Positions 35,151-46,006 of a stretch of DNA of 64,000 nucleotides are shown in pieces (within the stretch, counting starts at the first letter, position 1; each line of letters opens with the position of its first letter). Both the position numbers and the translations under genes were made by a program. The notes beneath the pieces are model-generated. The model did no database searches and had not been told where the DNA came from. It worked only from the letters and a program-made list of their open reading frames with translations. Source of the stretch: Pardosa pseudoannulata (Eukaryota > Arthropoda > Arachnida > Araneae > Lycosidae); contig CM063506.1 of the NCBI GenBank assembly GCA_032207245.1, positions 46,739,909-46,803,908 of the forward strand. Direction: 5' to 3'.

Positions 35151-35249
35151 TAAGCGAAGGAATGCGAGCATTTGAGGTGGTTGCGATTTTTCAATGCATG
35201 TCGGAAGCACTTGAGAAATTTTGGAAATTATTCAACATCAGCATCTGAC
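35151..35249 (-). other. Candidate spliced exon (5' UTR plus start, or internal coding)
   Basis: On the minus strand a strong 3' splice site (TTACTTTCTGTTTCAG) is followed by 99 bp and a good donor (CACAAG|GTAATG). All three frames contain a stop early in the 99 bp, so the whole cannot be coding. One reading is a 5' UTR exon with short upstream frames, then ATG opening MLAFLRLRAQ into the donor. Another uses an internal acceptor (TTTCTCAAG, 69-bp exon) and reads CFRHALKNRNHLKCSHSF, which recalls the R..LKCSY-type helix of ANKIB1/Ariadne proteins. That resemblance is from memory and weak. Confidence 0.35.
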
Positions 35250-36210
35250 CTGAAACAGAAAGTAAGATATTAAAGTAAAGAAATCTTATTTAAATAAAAT
35301 TTTAAAAAATACATTCCTCACACGAGAAAAGAAATAAATGAATATTTAATGCCATTTTAATATTAAACGTTATACAATTTTATGTCAAATATTAAATGTC
35401 GCCTCTTTTATTCGCAATTATAAAAATGTGCAAAGTGGTTGAGGGGGCGGGAGAGAATGTAAAATTCTTTAAAATAAAGAATGAAATAAAAGGAATTAAA
35501 ACTAAAAAGTCGGAGAAAATTAAATTTATAAATGCTTAAAATATACGTCTGCAACTACGATTTAATTTTTGTTTCACTCGCAACAGTTATTTAAATTTTT
35601 TTCGCGAAAACCGCCAGCCTAGTGGAACCCAGAAAAAAAAATCCACTGCAAGAAAAGAAAAGTACGGACCTAAAGTGGTAAACAATGCGAATTTCAAACA
35701 ATTTCGATTCACATTATACTGAAAGTAAAATGTTAGTAGTACACATATCTAAGAATATTCTTTGAAAAATATTTCATTATTTAAATTTTAAAAACTTATC
35801 AATGACAGTTATTGTTAAACTTTTACAAAAATTGTTTCGTAAAATTATAATATCGACGATAATACATGAGAAATTTGTGAAAAATGCACATCACTAAATT
35901 AAAGTCACACTACAGCGAAACAATTTTTAAATAACTTTATTATGAGAATTTCCTAATTAAGAATTTGTTTTTAATGGCATCGAATAATTTCGTAACTAAA
36001 AGGAGCGCAGCACGCTTTCCTATGTTTACTTCAAAACGACAAACAACAAAAACTGACCGCATTTAAAATTACGACGATCAGACACTTAGAACTTGATATT
36101 TTAAAAACAGCACATTCATTAATCTGATTAACAAGCGGGCGGAAATATTTTTGAACCCCAGCATCCATAAAATGCATTAATTTTGGGGCCACACTCCCTG
36201 CTAACGGGCT

Positions 36211-36500
36211 TCAAAACAAAATTGGAAACGGAAACAGGAGAAGCACAGGCATCTTTTTCTCCAATCGAAATTGAACAATGGCGATGATTCGTTGCTGGCT
36301 TAATAAAGCGTCGGCGGCCGCCATATTATAGAGGCGAGCGGTTCCGACATCCATAAACACATCGAAGAGGGAACAGAGGAGGAAATCGATGCACTTTGAT
36401 TTGGAAACTTGCAAATAAGCCTTTTCAAAACTGGTTCGAAACAACCATGGCGGCAAAAGGTCATTTTCGGTGCTTTCAACGGCAGATAGCACTCGGGAAG
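36211..36500 (-). promoter_or_regulatory. GC-richer island with ATGGCGGC motifs; possible first exon
   Basis: CpG-containing patch in AT-rich flanks. On the minus strand it has AATATGGCGGC at about 36316-36326, and CCATGGCGGC is on the + strand near 36446; both are YY1-like. A minus-strand frame is open through most of it (36492-36211) without an ATG at its start. An internal ATG at 36324 opens MAAADALLSQQR, a plausible N-terminus. No confident donor follows. Upstream promoter of the exon at 35151 is one hypothesis. Confidence 0.25.
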
Positions 36501-37917
36501 TCGAGCGCTAATTTAGGAACTTAAAAACAGAGAATAAAGGAATGGTTACCAATCTCAAGAAAGAAGCTGTATTTAATATAAAAAAAATACAGTGACTGCA
36601 TTAAAAGAAATAAATTAACACATAATTATCATAAGGGGATCGATTTTGCTACAAATTAAGCTCATAATTCCTCAGAAATCAAGAGATGGAAAGTAGTGCA
36701 AGAAAAAAGCAATAGTGTGATTATTTTTAGCTTCAATCTTATATCACCCCTTTTGCATAAAGTGTTACACGCATTAATAATATCCTATCTAAACTTTTGA
36801 AAGTACGAATCAAACACAGTGAAATATAAAAATAGCAGCAAAGAAGGTTAAAATTTTAAATCAAAGTCAAAATTTTATATAAATTATGTAATTATTTCTT
36901 CCTGTCAAGCAATTAACAACATGAAAATTAAACCCGGAAAAACTTAGAAGAAACTTAGAAGAATTATTGCGGAGTTAATCTACGCAAAATAAAAGTTTGT
37001 TTTTAAATTCTTTGTTTTAATTTATGTTTTGCATAAACTCGCAGTTTTGTGGGGTAATTAGTACATATTCAAAGTGTTACATCTTACATGTTGTTTTTTT
37101 TTTTTTTTAATCTGGAAAGTTCGATGTACAGTAATGGACAGGTGAATGAAAAAAATGCAAGATACTTAAATGAAAAAGTTAGGACATAAAAGAACAACTG
37201 TCAAAAACAAAAGCTAATAAAATCATCCCAATTTTGGCAGGGAGAAACTTTGTAACAAATTTATTATTAAATACCATGGAAAAGTCCATGAAATTTATCG
37301 TGAATTCACAAAACAAAAAAAAAAAAGAGAAAAATTTAATATTTAAAAAATGTTTAAAATAAAACTATGATCAATGAGTGGTAATGTCTTCACCATTAAC
37401 TCTCCTCATGTTTTATCCATGCTATGCCTTTATCAATTGAATAATTTGTATGTGTACAAATTGTTAGAAACTTCTCAACTAGAGAGCTTGACCCAGAAGT
37501 TCAGAAAATTTGCCCTCAAGAATGCAAGACAAAAACTTAATTGACTCTAAAACTCGGTTATGAATTAATTTTATTTAACACATTTCTTCGCAAAACAGAA
37601 GCTATATTTCCCTAATAGTGAAGGAATGTAGTAACTATTAAACATGTCCGATCCTAAGCGGTAGGCCAAGAAGGCGACTGGCTGCCTATAACGGCAAAGT
37701 TTAGGCAAACTCACTTGAACTACAACAAAAACATTTTGATTACTTGAATCGAAAAATCAAATAAATGGTATACGATAAGAATTGAGTCTTGTAGCCATTC
37801 CTCTATTTTGAGATAACTGGATTTAATACATTTACTCAAATGTAATAGGAATAGACAGGAGTCTGGATATTAGTTACTAGTTTTATTTAGTAAGTACGTT
37901 GCTATTAGCTTGTTAAA

Positions 37918-39527
37918 AATGCAAAATTTTATTTTAATTCAACAATTTTTGTGCAAATCTGTATTAGTATTATCGTCTTAATTTCATTGTCATTTTTGGT
38001 GTCTGACATGTTTTTCTGTTAAATAATTTTGTCTTTAATATTTTCTTTCCAAACTTTTTTTTTTTTTTTTGGGGGGGGGATGTTACGGCTGACCCAGCCT
38101 ACTAAAGGGAAAAAAAATGAAGGCACTGCAGCCTCAAATGTAAGTCAGAATATTTAACTCCTGTCAACACTGAACAGAAAAAAAAAAATGTAATGGCTAA
38201 ATGTGGACATATTTATGTAACACAACTTCTAATAATTTCTATACTTAAAGAATTTAGACTAATAAATATTAAGAAATTACTGCTTAACCAATTTTTCGTA
38301 CTTTCCTCCTAATTATTCATATTTTAAATCCTTTCACACAAATATGTAATATATATTTTCCGTCCATTATTAGATTATAAAGAAATTTCTTTAATACAAC
38401 ATAAATCATTTTCAAAATTTAGAAAAAAAAAGTTTCCCAAATAATATCCTGCAAGTAATGTAAATTTTTATTTTAATAAAACATTTTTTTTTCAAATCTG
38501 TATTAGTATTATTGTCGTAACTTCGTTGTCATTTTGGAGGGTTGACATTTTTTTTAATAATAATTTTGTCTAATATTTTTTTTTCCAAACTTTTGAGTGG
38601 AGGCAAAAATGTTACGGCTGACCCAGCCTATTAAAAGAAAAGATTGCTGAAGGCACTACAGCATGTAATGTAAGTCAGATTATTTACCTCCGGTTAACAC
38701 TCAACTGAAAAAAAAAATTAATGGTTAAATATGGGCATATTTATGTAACACAACTTCTAATAATTTCTATACTTAAAGAATTGAGGCTAATAAACATTAA
38801 GAAATTACTGCTTAACTAATTTTTCGTACTTTCCTCCTAATTATTCATATTTTAAATCATTTGACACAAATATGTGATATATATTTTCCGTCGATTATTA
38901 GATTATAAAGAAATTTCTTTAAAAAAAAAACATAAATCATTTTTAAATTTAGAAAAAAAAAAGTTTCCCAAATAATATCCTGCAAGTAATGTAAATTTTT
39001 ATTTTAATAAAACAATTTTTTTTTCAAATCTGTATTAGTATTATCGTCGTAACTTCATTGTCATTTTGGAGGGTTGACATTTTTTTTAATAATAATTTTG
39101 TCTAATATTTTTTTTTGCAAACTTTTGAGGGGAAGCAAAAATGTTAGGGGCTGACCCAGCCTATTAAAAGAAAAGACTGCTGAAGGCACTACAGCATGTA
39201 ATGTAAGTCAGATTACTTACCTCCGGAAAAACTCAACTGAAAAAAAAATGTATTGGCTAAATGTGGGCATATTTATGTAAAAAAAACGTCTAATAATTTC
39301 TATACTTAAAGAATTGAGGCTAATAAATATTAAGAAATTACTGCTTAACCAATTATTAGTACTTTCATCCTAATTATTCATATTTTAAATCCTTTGACAC
39401 AAATATGTGATATATATATTTTCAGTCCATTATTAGATTATAAAGAAATTTCTTTAAAAAAACATAAATCATTTTAAAATTTAGAAAAAAAAAAGTTTCC
39501 CAAATAACATCCGGCAAGTAATCTAAA
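37918..39527. repeat. Three tandem units of about 535 bp
   Basis: The landmark CAAATCTGTATTAGTATTAT occurs at 37954, 38493 and 39025 (spacings 539 and 532). Each unit contains GGCTGACCCAGCCTA, GCAAGTAATNTAAA and a long AT-rich arm. Units 2 and 3 are much closer to each other than to unit 1. No frame is conserved between them. This may be the edge of, or a seed for, a satellite array. Confidence 0.92.
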
Positions 39528-41073
39528 CACGATCATATGGCAACTATAAATATACGTACTGACTGTCGTCAGCTAACAATTACTCGGTAGCGTACCAAAG
39601 GGGAGATGGCAAAGTAGCACTTCCGCAAGATTTTTTTTCTGAAAGTTGAAATATTTCAGGCCAGATATTTTACTACACTATTATAAATGTTTTAAACTAT
39701 TAAACTTTGTTTTCTCCTCGTGCTTATATTTTTCCCAATCATGAAGAGAAGAAATCATTCCATCTAAACCAATTCCATACAAAAGAATAGATGAGTTTTT
39801 TTCAGTCTGCGAAAGGGCCTCTGAGTCTATGTTTCTAGACAAAGGGAAGGGATACATCACCTTAGAATATGTTTGTTCCCTTCTCTACCTCCAACAGTAA
39901 TCTGGCCTGGCACAAGAGACAATTCTTTTAAACAGTTTTCAATCATTAAATGATTTTAATCAATTTTTCAACGATGTTGGATTATACCGAATTTAGTGTA
40001 GGAAATTTTGTTCTAATGATATCTTCAATTTTTTAATGATCTTTTTTTGGTAATTTTCCTTACTTGATATATAATCAATCCTTGAACAGTTTCAAACATG
40101 AGAAATAAGGTTGACACAACGCTCTCTTTTAGTTTTATCCAAGTGACAATTCTAAATTAACGAAAATTTATGACGATAACAATATGCCCCTCACCCCACA
40201 AAAAAAAATAATAAATTTCTGAATACACCATTGCATTTAGGTATTGCTTATACAACTTTTTTATACTGAAAAGAAAATGAAGTCGTTTTTAATTTAGTAA
40301 CATATTGAGACAATTTATATACCCACATTGTTTTTTTGCATATATTTTTGGGGACAAAGAACATCCGGGAGTTTCATTTCATCAGCTTACCACCTGCCCT
40401 CGTTGCGTCAGCACGGAATATCACGTGAGAACGGTGTTAAAAGACTTCGAGTCACACAAAAAAGAAGTGGTTATTTCTACCCCATTCCCCCCTCGTCCCT
40501 TTTTCATAACTACAGTACAAGTGAATGCAAGTATTCTAAAACAGTTTCCTAATTATCTTCGCTGCAGTCGCTAATGTAGAAAGTTTTATGGTTACTCCAG
40601 AAGGACTTTCTACGACACGAGGAATAAACATGCTAAGTGTTGCAACATTTCAGATCACACAAACTCGAGGATAACATTTTTAAAATGTTAGTAATAAACA
40701 GTTTAACGATTTAAAATATAAGGTACGATTAGCTCAGTTCCATAGCATGAGTTTCTGCAGCCGGGGCAAAGGCAAAATTTGGCACTTCTCCGCCCTCCCT
40801 CTACAAAATATAATTATGAGATAAATTTTTCAAATATTAAGCTGCAGATAATTTTCTCCAAAAATTAAAAATTTTACAAACTAGAAAAAAAAATTAATGG
40901 CAAATTTCTATTATGTTATCCAATATTAATAAATCATTGCCTAAAAACTATATTATCAATAAAAAAAAAGATTTATTGTTAAAATTATAATAAATGTTAT
41001 TCAAAAACTACTGAATGGTGCAATAGGATAAACTTTTTTTTTTTTCAATGGGGAATACTATTTAGGATCAGAT
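39528..41073. other. Unique sequence; GC-richer patch at 40.34-40.68 kb
   Basis: The patch carries CACGTG (about 40422) and open frames on + (40305-40574). I cannot find a convincing pair of splice sites or a known domain. Confidence 0.3.
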
Positions 41074-41787
41074 TTAACCCTCTAAAGGACAACAACATAA
41101 ATTCTTTGGAATTTAAAAAAATTAGTTTATAAATATTGTGTATAAACCTTATAAATGTAAAATATATGAAAATTTATCTGAGTTTCTTACAGGGGTAGCC
41201 GAAAGATGGCCGAATGGTTAGGGTGCTATCCTTCGGAACCGGAGTTCGTGGGTTCGAATCCCACTTTGGCATGGATGTTCGTAGCCGTTCGGAATCGGCT
41301 TTAAGCAGTAGGTCCCGGTCTCATTAGCCCTCGTGTTGCAAAAAGTAGACCGTAGCACTCCAAAACCAAAACCTTACAGGGGTATGCCTTGGAGGATACC
41401 TTAGGAGGGTTTGAGGGGTGATTTAACTGACAAATCCATCCCCTTTTACAGCGTGAACATGTTACTTTTTAAAAATTTTGATTATATTTGAATAACAGTA
41501 TCCTTCAAATATCTGTATCATAAATAAATAACATAAATTATTAGTTTGGATATATATTTTATTTGAAATCATAAGTGAGAAAACTGGAATTATTGACTTT
41601 CCATGTACAGCAAGTTTAAACACATATATTTCAAACGACAAAATAAATGTAGTGCTATCATCTGTTGTAAGTTTAATATGTCAAAAACATGAAAAATCGA
41701 AAATTTATTTATATTTCCTAAAAGTAGAGGAAAAAATATGTTTAACATGTGGTTTCACTGCAAAACCACTGCCCGCTAAAGGGTTAA
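41074..41787. mobile_element. piggyBac-like (TTAA) element carrying a SINE
   Basis: TTAA at 41074-41077 and 41784-41787 bracket inverted ends CCCTCTAAAGGAC and, reverse-complemented, CCCTTTAGCGGGC. The element is 706 bp including the SINE and its duplicated target (41186-41373), about 518 bp without. It is non-coding. It is related in end sequence to the element at 16488. Confidence 0.75.
41186..41385 (+). mobile_element. Reference copy of the main tRNA-derived SINE, young
   Basis: SINE body 41198-41373. CTTACAGGGGTA is identical at 41186-41197 and 41374-41385. The 5' head is tRNA-like, with a Ser/Leu-type D-arm (A-box TGGCCGAATGG, 41217-41227) and B-box GGTTCGAATCC (41251-41261) that would bind TFIIIC and recruit RNA polymerase III. 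A tRNA-unrelated body follows (GTAGCCGTTCGGAATCGGCT, TCTCATTAGCCCTCGTG, AGTAGACCGTAGC) and then a CCAAAA-type tail. Full length is about 175-190 bp. SINEs encode no protein and rely on a partner LINE. Confidence 0.96.
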
Positions 41788-41901
41788 AAGCATAAAGTGT
41801 CTTAATTAACTGTTAACATTTTCCGGCAAAATAAAAACAGTCGATTGGGAGGTGGCGCTCCTTGAAATACTCTAACATTCCTGTATGGGTATGGTAACAT
41901 T

Positions 41902-42058
41902 GCAGCGCTACGGTATATATTTCTACATGATAAAATGAGACCGGGACCTACTGTTTAAACCCGATTCCAAACGACTATATACATTTATATTAGCAGTCGT
42001 ATTCAATCTCGAACCCCGGTACCGAAGAGAAGCGTCCTACCATTCGTCCATCGTACAA
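41902..42058 (-). mobile_element. tRNA-derived SINE, diverged
   Basis: Blocks CAGCGCTACGG, GAGACCGGGACCTACTGTTT and CCGGTACCGAAGAG remain. Head partly degraded. Confidence 0.8.
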
Positions 42059-43904
42059 CCCATCCCTGTATTAACTTGAAACATTCGCATGCTAATGTAA
42101 AAAACAGATAATTTATTATCACCACGTTTCAAACAAAAAACTTGTTGTCAAATAGAATACATGTTTAAAGTGTATTAAAATTAGAATGAATCTAAAGACG
42201 TTTAATTTAATTGCAAATTATCAGTTGATGTACAGAAAACATTAATCCATAACATGCACCTTAAAATAATAATAAACTGGAATCGATATAAAAATGAAAT
42301 AAGAAAAAAGAAGTATCACAATGATATATAAATTTACATCTTGTAAAGTTTGAGTTTATCCAATTTTATATTGCTTTAAAAATTGGCAGCATTAGCAAAA
42401 TGAATGAACGAAAAAAATAATTACTACACTAGCAATCGTTTTAGCTGGGTATTCTTTGCTAATAAATTTTATAAAAAGAATAATAAAAATTTGACATCCT
42501 AGTTTAAATAAAATATATATTTATGTATTACCCTGGTGATTTAATACATATAGACAAATATAAATATATTCAAAAGTTTAATAATGTTCAGTTTTTTATT
42601 CATTAAAGATAAAACATTTTTACAACACTGAGAGATTTATTACTACCTCAACAAAGATATAAATATTTAAATCATCGAACACACACCTACGCAAGTGATA
42701 AACGTCAATATATATACATAAATTTACCCATATTCAAAATGTTTACCAATTTCTGCATTTAACGTTTCCAACATTCTTCCCATTGCCTTGAGATTAACGC
42801 CCATTTTAAAATTTAAATTACAAAAGAGCATCACAGGTTTTATCAATTAAAACAAGCGTCAGCTGAAGAAACAAATTAGAAAATGTGTCGACTGAAAAAG
42901 AAATCGAACGTAAAGGTAATGAAAGTATTTGTATGTGCATGCGCATAAAAGTTTTCCTTTTTTTTTTTCCTTTCTATTCTTTTTAAGTCGCGGTTTAAAA
43001 TTACCAGTTTAAGAAATAAAACTTCCTTGAAAAACACAGGTACGTTAAAATATTTTTTTAAAGCAGAGTTTTAATATAATTGGTTGCACAACGTGATTAA
43101 ATTGATATAAATAAATATTTTTCATTTCTCGCTCTGTCTTTAAAATGACTATAAACGTTATTGTTTCAGACTTGAATTAACTATGGAGGAACATTTGCTG
43201 TGCATTAAATATTTACAACATGAACAAATTATTTTACGTTTAAGTAAAGTATTTGTTTACGAATTAATTGTAATCTTAACCATGACCTAATGCTATACAA
43301 AAAAGTTGCATTAGTAAAACATACACAAGCATATAATTAAATTACGGTTACACAAGTAAGCACATACCGCAAAAATAATTTTTAAAATATATAGAACTTT
43401 CTTCTTTTGAAAAGTTTTTTTTTTTTCGTCATATCAATTAACCTACTTAGAGATACAAACACACATTTGTTTGTAAAACAGACAACAGATTTTCTAACGA
43501 TTGCATAATGGGTGAAATATTTATGTAGTTGCACCCTTTAAGAGAAATGAAATCTAACTTTTATGCAGAAGGGGAGCCGCTTCTGAATTTTTCTGAATCT
43601 TCTCCTCTTCCTTCAACTTTACTATAGGACAACGCGACCTTCAAATATTGATATATGCATACTCGATTGGCAACAAAGGGTCTTTAATCAATTGACTATG
43701 CCTCAAATCCTTTGAACTGCAGTTCGGTGTCTCAAACTAGGCAGCACAAAGCTCTTGAATCTCTTTACACATTAATGGTTCTAAGTGAGGTTCTAATAAG
43801 GTTGACCATTACATTACCTCGAGAGATCAAAAATGGTTAAAGAAATTAACATATTTCATTCTCGGAAATATCTCGCAAGGCCTTATAAAAACTGTCATCT
43901 AGGA
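42059..43904. other. AT-rich sequence, no gene recognised
   Basis: Nothing supported. A GC-richer patch at 43.56-43.85 kb contains GGTGTCTCAAACTAGG near 43725, which could be another decayed hAT end. Confidence 0.35.
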
Positions 43905-44315
43905 CAATGGTTATCAAACTGGATACCGTGGCACCCAAGTGTGTATATACCACATGTGTGGTAATAATTTGGCTTGGAGAGCTACAGCCTACTCTTTTAC
44001 TACAAGAAGGCTAATGAAATCAGGACCTGCTCCTTAAAGACGATTCCGAACGGTTACGAACATCTTTATCACCAGCGAGATACGAACAAGCAGACTCCAG
44101 TACCAAAAAGGACATATCCATTCGGCCATCGTGCGGCACCGAGGCAATAATCAAGTTGGCTAAAAATTTCGAAATTATTAAAAAAGGCATAAACATACTT
44201 AGGAGTCAAAATTCCAGTTGTCTGCCCTTCCCCCATTGTCGAAACGTGTTATGAATTGACATTGATATCGCAATGGGTCTTCATCCTCACAGGTGTAAGG
44301 TGTTTGAGAATCCTC
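43905..44315. mobile_element. hAT-like element remnant hosting a SINE
   Basis: Left end CAATGGTTATCAAACTGG and subterminal CCGTGGCACCC match hAT MITE ends. The possible right end is GTGTTTGAGAATCC at about 44300-44314. No good 8-bp target duplication. A second left-end-like block, CGTGGTTCTCAAACTGG, lies at 44470 without a partner. Confidence 0.35.
43960..44151 (-). mobile_element. tRNA-derived SINE, diverged, inside hAT-like remnant
   Basis: SINE body 43969-44142, with flanks GGTAATAAT and GGCAATAAT (8 of 9). Internal blocks CCTACTCTTTTACTACAAG and CGATTCCGAACGG are visible. Confidence 0.8.
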
Positions 44316-44371
44316 CATCCTCACAGGTGTAAGGTGAATTATAAGAGATTGGTCTCTAATCTCTTATAATT
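44282..44371. repeat. Direct repeat plus perfect 14-bp hairpin
   Basis: CATCCTCACAGGTGTAAGGTG occurs at 44282 and again at 44316. Immediately after, AATTATAAGAGATT (44337) and AATCTCTTATAATT (44358) form a perfect stem with a 7-nt loop. A related CACCTTACACCTGTCAGG lies inverted near 48019. Confidence 0.8.
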
Positions 44372-45604
44372 TGTGACTCTCTCTAGAAAACTCCGTCATT
44401 CCCGTATTCTTCTTCAAGAGGGGGAGGGGGGAATATAAATATCTCGAGATACGAGCAATTCTCAATCTTCGTGGTTCTCAAACTGGATTCCACGGCACCG
44501 TGACATGGAACATATGTCAGGAGTGCACAGCGAAAAACAGAGTTAAAACCATTGATTTAGAGTAATCTCCATTCGCCCATTCGTTATCATATATGCACAA
44601 ATTACTGCTGTTGAATGGTTACAATATTTTCGTCACGCAGATGAAAGGACGTTTGAAAAAAAAATCACACATATGTTATAATAAATCAATGAAAATAAAT
44701 AAGCTTTTATTTAATAGCATCTCAAGACGAATAAAAATACGAAAAGCGTAATAAATTCTCCAAAAGTGAAAAGGAAAATTAACTCCAGCTCTTTCTACAA
44801 CATTAATACACCCTATCAAATATATATTGAGAAAATATAGCACAGACATTACATATTCAATTACAATACATACACACTAAAGGAAACAATGATATTTAGT
44901 TCCTACAGTTCTCCAAAGCTCTATATTATACAAGCATTCAATAATACATCCATCAGTTATCCTTAATGTGTCATCTTATTCTAGATATGCTTTCAAACCA
45001 TAACAAAGGTTTAAACAAAAGAAAAAGTAAGCGCCGCTTAAGAAAAAATATTGAAAGATTAAATTGAATATCTAAAGCCAATCTCTTATAATTCCCTTTA
45101 CTACTGATAAAAGGTATTGATATCAATAGAGCATTTATGAGAGTACGAATGCTCGTAAGAAAGTGGGCGTAAACGCATCATATCAGGTCATATACTTCCC
45201 ATGACGTATGCAAACTATCATCCATTCACAAAATCGTCTCAAGAAATAATCGTCATCATTACAAAAACACACCTAGAAATCTATAATTATTTTGAAAAAT
45301 GAAGTGACCCGTATTCATTTCCCAATCTTCCATTATTTTATAAAATATCAACTAATCATTTGTCACAGCCAAATGTTGCAATAATAAAATTATACGCACT
45401 ATCAAATGAAAGAAAATACGATCGATAGCATTTTTTTTTTTTTACGAAACAAAAATCTTGTGAAATGAAAGCTAAATAAAACAACCTCGTGAAATGAATC
45501 ATTTATTATTTCACAACAGCGCGCCCGCATAATAAGCAGGTGAGGTGATTTTTGTGAAATACAATATACATCCCCCTTCCCTTTTCCCCATCTACACAAT
45601 TCAG
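44372..45604. other. AT-rich sequence, nothing recognised
   Basis: Apart from the stray hAT-like end at 44470, no feature that I can support. Confidence 0.4.
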
Positions 45605-45655
45605 TTTGCTTCCATCCCCTCCAATGCGAAGGAAAACGTAGTTTTCATTAGCAAG
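45605..45655 (+). CDS. Candidate 51-bp phase-0 exon, unknown protein
   Basis: Preceded by a long pyrimidine tract (CCCCCTTCCCTTTTCCCC, then TCTACACAATTCAG) and followed by AGCAAG|GTAAAT. The 17 codons between read FASIPSNAKENVVFISK with no stop. Length divisible by three, good splice sites on both sides and balanced codons make this one of the better exon candidates. The frame is compatible with the open segment from 45788. No family recognised. Confidence 0.3.
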
Positions 45656-45678
45656 GTAAATCAGAGCTACGATTCAAG

Positions 45679-45849
45679 ATGGAGGACATTCTAAAGAGAA
45701 GTTTAATGTGGAATTTCGAAAAGGCAGGGAGCAAAATGCGACAAAACCATCAGATGAAGTCAACAACGCCAAAGCTCCTTGCTGCAGCTAAAACTGAATC
45801 GATACTCACACATCAAAACATTGGAAAAGCTTCCACCATTTCCAAATGA
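45679..45849 (+). CDS. Small ATG open frame, uncertain
   Basis: ATG in a favourable context (TTCAAGATGG) opens 56 codons beginning MEDILKRSLMWNFEKAGSK, charged and not low-complexity, ending in TGA. It overlaps the alternative frame at 45788. If the flanking exon model is right this would be intronic and spurious. AAGATGG is also a YY1-like motif. Confidence 0.15.
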   Translation: MEDILKRSLMWNFEKAGSKMRQNHQMKSTTPKLLAAAKTESILTHQNIGKASTISK

Positions 45850-46006
45850 TAGCCCCAATGGATTGTGGGTACACGTCTGCCTCACACAGCTTAGAGGAGA
45901 AATTAGACGACTTAGAAAAGCGGGCTATTACGTCACGAATGCAGCAAAAGGAAAAATTGCAGAAATGTTTAAGACGGAGGCTTTTGATTCGGAATTGAAG
46001 ATTTAA
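45788..46006 (+). CDS. Candidate 3'-terminal exon, unknown protein
   Basis: An acceptor-like CTCCTTGCTGCAG precedes CTA at 45788. The frame stays open for 72 codons to TAA at 46004-46006. It includes LPPFPNDSPNGLWVHV and the basic helix-like LRGEIRRLRKAGYYV, then a charged C-terminus ending DSELKI. Composition is protein-like and much less AT-biased than the surroundings. AATAAA occurs at about 46187. With 45605-45655 it would leave an intron of 132 bp. No known domain. Confidence 0.3.
   Translation, partial: LKLNRYSHIKTLEKLPPFPNDSPNGLWVHVCLTQLRGEIRRLRKAGYYVTNAAKGKIAEMFKTEAFDSELKI

Larger units (their letters stand above)
34926..37917. other. Unique region with exon and promoter candidates
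   Basis: Holds the exon-like segment at 35151-35249 (-) and the GC-richer island at 36.2-36.5 kb. The remainder is AT-rich with nothing recognised. Confidence 0.4.

Noticed and set aside
41198..41275. Functional tRNA gene
   Set aside because: The A- and B-boxes are tRNA-like, but the 5' strand of an acceptor stem matching the sequence after the B-box is absent. The unit continues into a conserved body and tail and is flanked by a target duplication. It is a SINE head.
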